Origin: Pyrenophora tritici-repentis
Taxonomy: Eukaryota; Ascomycota; Dothideomycetes; Pleosporales; Pleosporaceae
Direction of reading: 5' to 3'
DNA: 64,000 nucleotides
Assembly: GCF_003171515.1 (NCBI RefSeq)
Contig: NC_089395.1
Location: 1,922,001-1,986,000 of the forward strand
Positions 47,946 to 57,308 of the stretch are shown in pieces. Position 1 is the first letter of the stretch. Each line of letters begins with the position of its first letter. The notes beneath the pieces are model-generated. The model searched no databases. It saw only the letters and a list, made by a program, of their open reading frames with translations, and was not told the origin of the DNA. The translations under genes and the position numbers were made by a program.

Positions 47946-48180
47946 TGTTAGAACAAGGTCTCCTCTGGTGGTATGACTACCATAGGCGACCGAGTAGAGG
48001 TCCGAAAGGTAACCCTGTATTGGATTGAACTTCACTAAGAGCTATTGTTCTATCTACTTGTTGTTATGATGATCTTAGGACGTACATGACAGATCATCAT
48101 TCCGCGTCGGTCCTTCTGCTCGGGCTTACTCCACGAACCTCACCTCGCCGACCTGGACTGAACCTAACATATTCTTAACA
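47946..48180 (-). repeat. copia 3' LTR
   Basis: 235 bp, TGTTAG...TTAACA; left copy in the window and 3' end of the minus-strand element. Matches the right LTR throughout by eye. Confidence 0.95.
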
Positions 48181-48189
48181 CTCCCCCTC
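48181..48189 (-). other. copia polypurine tract
   Basis: GAGGGGGAG on the minus strand directly abuts the 3' LTR, the usual site for plus-strand priming. Confidence 0.75.
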
Positions 48190-50089
48190 AGGGCAGGTCC
48201 GGTCCAAGGACAACTCCTAATTGGTTCTTGAATCTCTCGAATGCGACTCGCTGCAATGGCTTTGTCATTCCATCAGCCACCATGTCTGCAGTTGGAACGT
48301 AGGCCACATCGAGTTTGCCTTGTTCTGCTAGGTCTCGGATAAAATGATAACAGACGTCGATGTGCTTTGATCTTTCGTGAAGGTGAGGGTTCTTTGTAAG
48401 TGCAATGGCACCCTGGTTGTCTCCTAGCATCTGGACCTTGTTGGTGTCTTTTCCAATGTACTTTGGGAACCCAAGATCTCTAAACATTTGAGCAATCCAC
48501 TGGCCTTGCTTGCAGCATGTTGATAGTGCGATGTATTCAGATTCGCAGCTTGACGTTGCAACAGACCGTTGCTTCTTGCTAGACCATGATATTGGACCTC
48601 CGTAGAACATTGCAGTGCTCCCTGAAACGCTCTTTCGGTCTACCATGTCGCTTGCCCAGTCAGCATCAGAGTAGATGACAAATTGCGAGTGTACTCCCCT
48701 GGTCCGTAGCGTAGCTTCAATGTCACTGTCGACCTTAGATATCGTAGCAGGTTCTTCAACGCATGGCCATGGTGTTCTGCTGGATCGCTCATGTATTGGC
48801 TTAGCTTTCCGAGGGTGAATGCAATGTCTGGACGTGTAAGAACCATAGCAAACATAAGGCTCCCTATCACTTGCTGGTATTCAGTGATGTCGATTCGGGT
48901 GTCGTTGTCAGTGGCTGGCCTAAATGAAGTGTAATCTGCAGATGGAATCTTCTTGTCTCTGTGTTGTTTGCTAGACATTCCAAACTTGTCAAGTACTGCG
49001 TGTAGGTACTGCTCTTGATCGAGGTAGATTGTGCGGCGCTTTCTGTCTCGCGTAACTCGTACTCCAAGGATCTTATGAATCTCCCCAGGTTCTTGGTGTT
49101 GAATCTTCCAGAAAGCTTCTCGTAGAACCAATCAATTTGAGCTCGATCTTTTGCAGCAGCAGCAATGTCATCAACGTAGACGAGGATACGGAGTTGTTTT
49201 TCTTTGTGGATAAACATGCACGGGTCTGCGAGGCTTTGTACGAATCCCCATGCCAGAAGTTCTTTCTTTATCAACAAGTTCCAGTCGCGAGCAGCCTGTT
49301 TGAGTCCGTATAAGCTGCGGAGAACTCTAAGGACGTATCCTTTTTTGACTTCTACTCCTTGGGGTTGCTTAAGAAAGATCTCTTCCTTCAAGTGCGACTC
49401 TGTGAATGCATTCTTAATGTCAAAGTGGAAACATTCCAGGTTTTCCGCTGCGACAGTGGCCATAAACAGACGTAAGGTGTCCATGCGGACTGTCGGGGCA
49501 AAAGTCTCGTTGTAGTCTGTTCCGTGTGCTTGCGTAAAACCTCTTGCCACAAGGCGTGCCTTAAACCTCTCAACAGTCCCGTCGAGATTCGTTTTGACTG
49601 TAAAAACCCACTTTGAATCAACCATGTTCGCGTCTTTTGGCTTTGGAACTTCCTCCCAGGTTCGATTCTCTATTAACGCGATTATCTCTTCAAGTATTGC
49701 TGCTTTCCATTGCTTTCCATACTTTGGGTCGTTGATAGCTTGCTCGTGTGTCTGGGGGATCTGGATTCCTGCGATCTCGGTTGCTGCGAAAGCCTTCTCA
49801 GATAGTCGTGTTTGCTCTTCTGTAAGGCCAACTTGGGCTAGCATAGCTTTAACGATCTTGCTAAATCTCTCGTCCTCAACAATCTCTTCGTTAGACCTCT
49901 TCCGTTTGGCTTGTCTAGTGAAGTATCGTGGAATCTCCTTTTCTCGTACAGACTGGGTACACGGTTCTTCGGGCCCCTCTTCGTTCACAAGATTAGGAAC
50001 CCGCTCATCAGATGGTGCAGTAGGAGGAATAGTAGTTAGCCTCCTTGGTCTTCCTCTGTGACGCTTCACTGGTTCATGAGTTAGCTCTG

Positions 50090-50240
50090 CCGAAGATGGT
50101 TCCATTAGGTTCTCGGAAACTGGTTCTATTGGTTCTGCAGGAGATGGTTCCATTGGTTCGGTAGGAGATGGTTCCATTGGTTCTGCAGGAGATGGTTCCA
50201 TTCGTTCGGTAGGAGTTGGTTCCATTCGTTCGGCAGGAGA
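50090..50240 (-). repeat. 24 bp repeat encoding EPSPxEPM in copia pol
   Basis: Six or so 24 bp units between integrase and reverse transcriptase encode EPSPAEPM / EPSPTEPM / EPTPTERM variants. All unit differences preserve frame, so it is a flexible linker, not decay. Confidence 0.75.
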
Positions 50241-52394
50241 TAATTCTAGATCCTTCCTAGGTCTTCCTCTTGGTTTTCGGTCTGGCATCGTATTCTGCGT
50301 TCCTTGTGGTCCAGCTGGTATGTTTCGCAGTCGTAGTTCAACTTTCCCTCCAGGGGTGTATTCGTCCACTGACAATCGGCTTGTCCTTGAGGTGTATCCA
50401 AGCTCTGGCGAATAGAACTTGAACTGCTTATTTGTTGTCTCAGAATATCCCATAAATACTCCAATTCTGCCACGGTCCACGAGCTTGTCATGTCGTTGGT
50501 CTGCTGGAATCGTTTTAGGGTTGATGTACGAATAGCATTTGCTCCCCCATACACGGATGTGGTCAATGGATGGTTTCGTTCCTGTGAATGCCTCTTCAGG
50601 ACTGACTTGCTTTCCATTGATCATAGGTCCTGTGTTTGTACGGTTGCGTAGGTATGCGTCTGCTTCGACAGCTTCATCCCAAAACTCAATTGGTAAACCA
50701 GCGTCTTTCAACATTGCTCTCATATCAGCTTCAGCAGTTTGGATGTTTCGCTCGGCTGGTCCATTCTGGTGTGAGGAAGCAATTGTTGTAGGCTGAATTT
50801 CCACGCCTTGTGTAACTCTCCATTCCTCAGCTTGCTGTAGAAGTTCGGGTGCATTGTCGGTTCCAGCAGCTTTGACTTTCTCGCCAGTTTGATGTTCTAC
50901 AAAGGTCTTCCAGATTCGGAGTTCCCGTTGTGCGTCTCCCTTTTTCTTCAGCGGGATAACCCAGTTTTTCCGCGTGTAGCTATCAATAATTTGGAGGAAC
51001 CACCTGTTTCCTCGTAGAGATGTTGGAAAGGGTCCAGCAATGTCAAACTGTACTAAGGCTAGCTTCGTGGCCTTGTGCTCTCTTAGCTGCTTAGGGATGC
51101 TGTTCTTCATCTTTGTCAGGGAACACACTTCGCAGATTTCAATCTTCTCTGGAACTTGAATCTTCTTCTGGAGAGTTGTAACTTCGTGGAGTTTGGCAAT
51201 CTTTGTAGGTCCTAGGTGTGCGAAACGTCTGTGATACAGCAGGTATCTCTCCTTTTCATTAACCTTAAGCTCGCTCTTAACTGGTGTATGGGGTTCCGTG
51301 CCTAGGAATGCTGTCTCGTGGTATCCATCGGCAATGTGTGACACTACGTAGAGGCCGTCGTCCATAGTTGCTTTAATAATGATCTCCTTTCCTAGTTTGA
51401 AGCATAGTACGTGTGAATTGAAACGACCCTTTAGGCCTGCTGCGCAAATTCTTCTCCCTGATAACAAATTGACTCCAAGGTTAGGTACAAGCAGTACTTC
51501 TGACAACCATGTCGACGATCCGTCTTTACACACCACTTGAGCTTCTCCTTTCCAGTCTGCATATAATTCTCCCCCTCCAACCCGAACTAGTCTTCGCTTG
51601 ATCTTGATCATTCGTCTAAACAATGAGGGTTGGTCAGACATGTGGGAGGAGGCGCCAGTGTCGGCAGCCCAAGTAGATGGAGAGGCCTTACCGACAATGT
51701 CTTTTGAGAGACGGCATGTCTCAATTTCCTCGGGTTCAGAGTCTGAGGTCTCGGATAATTCATCTGACTCTGAATTGACTTCTTCGGCTCCATATGCTTT
51801 GCCAGTCTTTTTGTGAGAATTCCTTTGCTTGAGTGTCTTAATAGGCGGCTTAGATGATTTCTTAGCGTCGTATTCCTTAAGGAGCTTTCGAGCTCTCTCA
51901 CGTCTTGGACAGTCTCGTACGCCATGGGCTCCGTCACAAAGGAAGCATTGGACCATAAACTTAGTACCAGATTCGGAGTCAGACGATAGTGGTGAGCTCT
52001 TGTGATTTCGGCGCTTGTAAGGCGGAACATACTTCTCCGTCTTCCGGAATGCTGGGAGAGCTTTTTCGTCGGCGTCTTGCTGGTCTCGAACCTCCTTCTC
52101 TTCCAGAAACTTAAGTTTCTGTTCAACCGTAAGGTTAAGTTGGGCGTTTAAGGTGTCAATCGTAGTCTTAAATTCTTTCGGGAGTGATCTAATAAGAACG
52201 AGTAGTAGTGCAGAGTCCTTGTAAGCTCCGTTGGTGTCAGCGTCTGCTGCTACGAGTTTGCGTCGGTATTCCTTTAGCTTTTCCCATGATCCAACAATTG
52301 TGTTCCCAGGATTGAATGTGAACGTTTGAATTCTGGTCATGTAAATGTTGGCGGTTGTGGCGTCAGTTTGGGTGTACTTCTTTTGTAGGTAGGC

Positions 52395-52397
52395 CTA
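52395..52397 (-). other. in-frame TAG in copia gag
   Basis: The frame stays open on both sides (114 codons before, over 1100 codons after). The codon change fits a C-to-T at CpA or a G-to-A at TpG, both RIP-type. Programmed readthrough is the alternative but the context after TAG (GCC) is not a known leaky one. Confidence 0.75.
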
Positions 52398-52807
52398 GAA
52401 CTGGAAGGCAGTGTCGTATTCGTCAATAAGGGCTTGGTCATCTTCAGTAAGCGACCGAAACAAGAGATCGATTGCAGTGGCTTCATCTTCTAGGTACTTG
52501 TCTCTTTTTTCAATGTTAACGCGGATCTTAGTATGCTTGTCTGCTTCAGCAATTTCCAACTCTTCCATAGCCTCCGTTAGTTCACCGGCTATTGCTATTT
52601 GGCAGTGCTGTACCAGGTTTTTCTCGCAGACATAGAAGACTTTCTTCCCCTTAAGCTTGACCTTGTTTCGGCGGAACCAAGTATCGTGGTTTTCAGCTGT
52701 AAGTTGGGGAATCTTCCATTCTTCCTTCTCTACAGCCATCTTGTGTGTTTTGAGTTGGTGAGACTATTATGCGAGCAAGGTACGTGGTATGATGCTAAGA
52801 GTGTAGG

Positions 52808-52870
52808 TGATGCGGGCGATGCGGGCGATACAGGCGATGCGGGCGATGCGGGCGATCCGGGTGATATTCT
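52808..52870. repeat. 9 bp GCGGGCGAT repeat in copia leader
   Basis: About six units of GCGGGCGAT-like sequence in the untranslated leader just upstream of gag. Possibly a packaging or structural element; more likely simple-repeat expansion. Confidence 0.7.
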
Positions 52871-52967
52871 GCGGGCGGTGCAGTCGTTATCGGTTCTCGG
52901 TGTAGAGACGGTGTATTTAAGTGTGATTGCGTGTTAACCGCGTTGTACACGACTTCTTTTCTTTTCT

Positions 52968-53059
52968 GATTCCTTCTTGAATCTAAGTCCTTCGTGACTT
53001 GGGTGGATGTTTTGATTCCTTCTTGAATCTGAGTCCTTCGTGACTCGGGTAGGTGTTTG
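52968..53059. repeat. 46 bp direct repeat in copia leader
   Basis: Two adjacent 46 bp copies (52968-53013, 53014-53059) beginning GATTCCTTCTTGAATCT and differing at a few bases, between the primer-binding site and gag. Confidence 0.8.
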
Positions 53060-53086
53060 AAAACAATAACGTTGGGTTAGGCAACC

Positions 53087-53098
53087 GGGCTCATAACC
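53087..53098 (-). other. primer-binding site, initiator tRNA-Met anticodon type
   Basis: GGGCTCATAACC on the plus strand touches the 5' LTR. It equals the anticodon stem-loop of eukaryotic initiator tRNA-Met, so priming would use an internally cleaved half-tRNA, as known for Drosophila copia, not the tRNA 3' end. Confidence 0.7.
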
Positions 53099-53333
53099 TG
53101 TTAGAACAAGGTCTCCTCTGGTGGTATGACTACCATAGGCGACCGAGTAGAGGTCCGAAAGGTAACCCTGTATTGGATTGAACTTCACTAAGAGCTATTG
53201 TTCTATCTACTTGTTGTTATGATGATCTTAGGACGTACATGACAGATCATCATTCCGCGTCGGTCCTTCTGCTCGGGCTTACTCCACGAACCTCACCTCG
53301 CCGACCTGGACTGAACCTAACATATTCTTAACA
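53099..53333 (-). repeat. copia 5' LTR
   Basis: 235 bp right-hand LTR, TGTTAG...TTAACA, followed by ACTAC. It presumably carries promoter and transcription start for the leftward element. Confidence 0.95.
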
Positions 53334-53338
53334 ACTAC

Positions 53339-53564
53339 TATTAGAACAAGGTCCCTCTAGTAGTATGACTACTATGGATAACCGAGTGGGAGGAGGGACA
53401 AGGCGGGGTGGCTGCAACGTATTGTATTGTCTATCTTATAGAGTGTCAACAACTCAGGCTGTTATTGTGGGTGCTACTGCCCACCGGGCAGTGTCTACCA
53501 CACCAGCATATCATGTGACTCTCAAGCACCTTCTACCTTGGACTAAATCTAGATATTCTCAACA
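53339..53564 (-). repeat. older related solo LTR, RIP-mutated
   Basis: 226 bp segment starting TATTAGAACAAGG and ending ATATTCTCAACA, clearly related to the intact LTR. It is flanked by ACTAC at 53334-53338 and 53565-53569. Many differences from the intact LTR are TpG to TpA or CpA to TpA, the RIP signature; even its terminal TG has become TA. Confidence 0.8.
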
Positions 53565-53592
53565 ACTACTATAAATACCGCATTACAAAAAT

Positions 53593-53626
<34 letters not shown>
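53593..53626. repeat. (CTA)n microsatellite
   Basis: About eleven CTA/ACT units close to the ACTAC target duplications. A CTA-rich target may have attracted both LTR insertions. Confidence 0.9.
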
Positions 53627-53628
<2 letters not shown>

Positions 53629-54139
53629 GTCAGATAGCAGGGTTACTCGACGTTGGCAGCAACCAATCAGCGTAGAGAGGGTCAGTGCGCCCCTCAAGAG
53701 GGCCACAAGCGCGGACACACGATAGACACACAATACACACAATCATCAACATCCATCACTTTTGTGCAATATCTAACTATATCTATGTGGCGGTGGAAAT
53801 GCATCCGTTTTGGGAGGTCTTTGGCCGCTGCTTTTGGAGGCGTTTCCACCTCGCTTAGCCTCTCTCACATCGCCGCTTTAACCAAACCCATGCTCACTTA
53901 CCACGCTAAGTGGGGCTTCACTTCGCCGCATTGTTGTCCTCATCATGCTGCCCTGCTGGTGGGACGAGGAAGGCTGCAAGTACCGTCAGCGCCTCCGTGA
54001 AACCCAAGAATGGCACTGCGCCTACAGCTTGCCCATGGGCCGGCGCCTACTTATTGTATGGCATGCTCACTATCCCTTCCGCCATCGCCTCTCCTACTTC
54101 TTCTCTCGAACTTCCTCCAGTCGCTCGCCTCCTACGACA
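53627..54139. other. upstream region of the tyrosine recombinase
   Basis: 0.5 kb before the recombinase start. If the recombinase belongs to a Starship-like element, its left terminus should lie here. I could not identify a convincing terminal repeat. A plus frame (53653-54000) is open but looks like leader sequence. Confidence 0.4.
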
Positions 54140-56737
54140 ATGCCGTCCTCCACGAAGCGAAGCATTCGAAGAGAGCTAGCCACCTCTACTGCCGTCAAGA
54201 ACGCCGCTCTGATGCGAAATCGCTACTCATTGCGTCGATCCAACCCATCTCCAGCTGCCGTCTCGTGCTGGGAAGGGCAGTCGGACACCAACTCGTTCTC
54301 CGACACGTACTCGGACCCCGATACTGAGGCGGATACGGATATCGAGCCAAGTACGAGCGAAGATGCTGGCCTGATCTTGGAACAAGAGTCAGACGCGGAT
54401 CTGGACTCTGAAGCTGAAGAGATACTGAAGGACATTGCTCAATTAAGGGCGGAGGGGCCTGCAAAGCCAAACCATACCCCTCATACGGTGAAACTATGGA
54501 AGAGGGAAGGCGACTTCTGGGAGAGGTAAGGTCTATCTCATCTGCATACACCTTATCTTTGCAGACTCTTGACTAACGCACATTAGGTACTGTTTCAAGA
54601 TTATGAAAAAGACCAAGAGGTCCCCAGAAGAACAACTACGCGCATGCGACCCAGAGGCATTTAAAGCGTACCTCCGCTGGCGGAAGAAGCATTCCTGGGT
54701 CAAGAAGGAGAGCTCAATGCGGAGCTATTGGAAAAGAATCAGCATGTGCTATATGGATCTCACACGCCACACGATGGACGCTGATGTCCTCACCGATGTT
54801 TGTAATGTATATTCTGATGGACACTTTTCTCCCTTGCATGACGGCGCACTAACACGGCGGTAGTAGATTCTAACCCTAATGCTTGACAAATCCGAGAAGG
54901 AAAAGCATGCCATGTACGTCCAGGATCTCTACGCTATCCTCCACGCACTCTGGGTCGACGACACCAAACCCCTCCATGGCTATATCCGAGTTCAAATTTC
55001 GCTTCTTCTCCTCCTTAGCGCTGCTACAGCCACGAGACCAGGAGCCATTGTCGAAAGCGCAAGCGCTAAGGGCAGCAACAAGTCACTCTCGTTCAGGAAT
55101 ATCGAACTTCTGAAGGTTCGCAGCACTGTAGATCCTAGCCGGAGTATTATTGTGGCGAATGTCAATCTCGAGAACATCAAGAATAAGGAAAAGGATAGGA
55201 AGCCGTAAGTTGAATAGTAGATGTGGGAGTTAAGAAGTCTTGCTGATTCGTACTGTGTTGTAGGAAGAAGTTCACTTTCCGTCTAGAAGGGACCCTCGCC
55301 TTCTGCATAGTTTCGTATATCCTGAGCATTAGCGTCAGTCAAGGAGCATTAAGGGACAACTTTACTAGTGTTCAGGATATATTTGACCTCAATATACCTG
55401 CGGGCCGTGACGTACTCCGCGTCAAATGGAAAAAGGAATTGCTAAACCAACCCTTTCTATGCGATGTTAGGAACACTAGCGAAGGTGTTCGTATACTACC
55501 AGAGCAAGCGTTTCCGTATGCGAAATACCGCGATATCTTTGTACGCTTAGGGCGTGTTGCGGGCTTTGAGAAATCATTAGAGCTGTACCAGCTCCGTTGG
55601 GCTTCTAGGAGGAATATCAACAGTAAGTCTGCCTTAGAGCGCGTGTTGCTTTTGTTTCGCCTAAGCTTATAGGATCCACCAGGCGCGCTTGACCCAGTAG
55701 AACGGAATCAGACTATGGGTCATCTCGGGAGCACATACGAAAAGTACTACACGCCAACGCATATTGCCCGCGACTTTCAGTCTATCTACTTTGGAAGCCC
55801 TTCAGAAGACCTCCTCATCCAATCTGTTGCACGCATAGGCTTATCACGGGATCGACGTGCACCCACGGAGCTGGATGACGCGCAACAGGAGGCCTTACGG
55901 AACGATCCTGCACTCGCGGTCCTTCGAGAGGAGCGAGAAACATACAAAGAACAGCTCCATGACCAAGGCTTCCATCCACTCTCGAAGGGTCAAGGGACGG
56001 ATCTTTACAAGAAATACGAGGACTCGAAGCGAAAGATTAGCAGTACATACCAGAGATTGTACAGAGAACGGTTAGATGCGGCCTACAACGAGTTCCATGA
56101 ATCGATCGATACAATCGAGATAGCCAGGCAACTCAGTGGGAAGGCCGCAGCCGAAGTCCTAACGCTACCAGCCGTTGAGTTTGAACTTCGGGAGCGAGCC
56201 ACCATCGCCGGCATGCTCTTCAAGCCAATTCAGGACGACAAAACCCGGGTAAGATTTGTGCGAACCTTGGCTAGATTGTGCCACAAACAAGAAACGCGGC
56301 AACCAAAGGCATTCAAGCGAAAAAATGTGGGTTTGGTAACCCGCGAAGCCAACGGCTCATATTTGTCAAACAAACGAAAGAAGGGCACCGATAGTGTTGA
56401 GAACAGCCTGCTAAATCAGGATGGCGAAATTGCGGAAGAAGAGCTTGACGTACCTCCGCGCGGAAACATCTTGCAGGCTCAGTTTCGGCAGCTATACCCA
56501 AGAGTGCTCCCTCATCCGGTATGCCTTATCTGTATAGGGAATGAAGAGTTCTCGTATGAACGGAGGATGCGCCATGTTCCACGAAAAGATGTCCTGAAGA
56601 AGCACGTGGAGACCCATTTCCGACTCCCTGAACTTCAGTCAGGGTTTCAATGCCGCCACCCTAGTTGTTCCGTCATGCTGGTTGACATGATGCATTTCAA
56701 GAGGCATGCGCTTGACGTTCACGGAGTGTCTCACTGA
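54140..56737 (+). CDS. DUF3435 tyrosine recombinase, Starship-captain type
   Basis: Site-specific recombinase of the family that mobilises Starship giant transposons. Exons 54140-54525, 54587-54806, 54867-55204, 55264-55622 and 55683-56737; introns of 59-61 nt; 785 aa with no interruption. The N-terminus is Ser/Asp-rich. The catalytic region shows box I arginine in SAATATRPGAI (about residue 259), a box II region in LYQLRWASRRNIN, and the nucleophile tyrosine in GSTYEKYY (about residue 456), followed by the DUF3435 signature YTPTHIARDFQSIYFG and GLSRDRRAP. The C-terminus has two C2H2-like fingers (CLICIG...H...H and CRHPSC...H...H), about residues 710-783. An in-frame ATG at 53945 is less likely. 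Captains usually sit at the left end and read inward; here that direction is rightward. Confidence 0.88.
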
Positions 56738-57308
56738 TGCGCCCAAACTCCCCTTCGCTGGTACACAGTGCAACGAAAGCAAATTATTACGGCTGAATAT
56801 ACATGGCAACGGTTCCTTTTTGCTTCTTCGATGAAATATGCGCTTAGATTTTGCCCCTTCTTCACCGTAGTTTTGCTTGCAATGTCTATGTCTGAAGTTA
56901 CCGCGACGTCTTAAGCTCGTGCAGCAAGTCAGCCAGCTGCGCTAAAAGCCACGGCTCCAAGTGCCGATAAGCGCATCAGCCTCATCATCGTCTTTCATTC
57001 ATGAAATGTGCGACAGACTGGCAATCAATAAGACAAGGGGCATAACGCTGTCGATTATCTCTCTACAGCGATGGCTTGATATCGGCTAGCTCGGCGGTGC
57101 GCAACGTGGTGTATGCGATGGAGGTACCCGGACGCGGCTGCGTTAGCTTCCCAAACGTTGTCTAAACAGATGGGCCATCGTACCACGAGCTGAGGGTAAC
57201 CGTGCGAAGGTTGTCGTTCACAGCCCACTTTCCAATGGTTTGAAAACCTGCACATACAATCTGTAGCCATTGTGAAGCCTATGATTATGCCTCGATTGGT
57301 TTCTGGTG
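56738..57308. other. intergenic, convergent
   Basis: 0.57 kb between the recombinase and the FunK1 kinase, which converge. A minus frame (57055-57318) lacks support. Confidence 0.45.

Larger units (their letters stand above)
48188..52739 (-). pseudogene. copia gag-pol polyprotein, broken reading frame
   Basis: Starts at ATG 52739. Gag includes a CX2CX3HX4C zinc knuckle (near 51908-51948). Protease has DTGA (near 51660). Integrase (about 50600-51060) carries the FDIAGP, TDNAPE and NGPAER motifs holding its D,D,E residues. An eight-residue Glu-Pro-Ser-Pro repeat follows (50090-50240). Reverse transcriptase has FDIKNAF and YVDD (near 49170). RNase H (48188-48646) ends the frame. Breaks: an in-frame TAG at 52395-52397 after 114 codons; a -1 shift near 49089 in a run of four G; another -1 shift near 48700, again in a run of four G. 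Each shift looks like loss of one G. The flanking domains are otherwise well preserved. Confidence 0.88.
47946..53333 (-). mobile_element. Ty1/copia LTR retrotransposon, 5388 bp
   Basis: Full-length element reading leftward. LTRs of 235 bp at 47946-48180 (3') and 53099-53333 (5') start TGTTAG, end TTAACA and look identical by eye. It is flanked by 5 bp target duplications ACTAC (47941-47945 and 53334-53338). Next to the 5' LTR is a primer-binding site resembling initiator tRNA-Met; next to the 3' LTR is a purine tract. The gag-pol order gag, protease, integrase, reverse transcriptase, RNase H identifies the copia group. Coding is broken at three points. Identical LTRs imply a recent insertion. 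Confidence 0.95.

Noticed and set aside
49650..49680. Sequence resembling a tRNA B box (GGTTCGATTC)
   Set aside because: It lies inside the copia reverse transcriptase coding region and has no A box or acceptor stem around it.
53593..53626. CTA repeat considered as a CRISPR-like or telomeric array
   Set aside because: Plain trinucleotide microsatellite in a fungal genome; no spacers and no telomere motif.
53653..54139. Upstream open frames before the recombinase, possible longer N-terminus
   Set aside because: Low-complexity leader; the conserved protein begins after ATG 54140 and total length from there fits the family.
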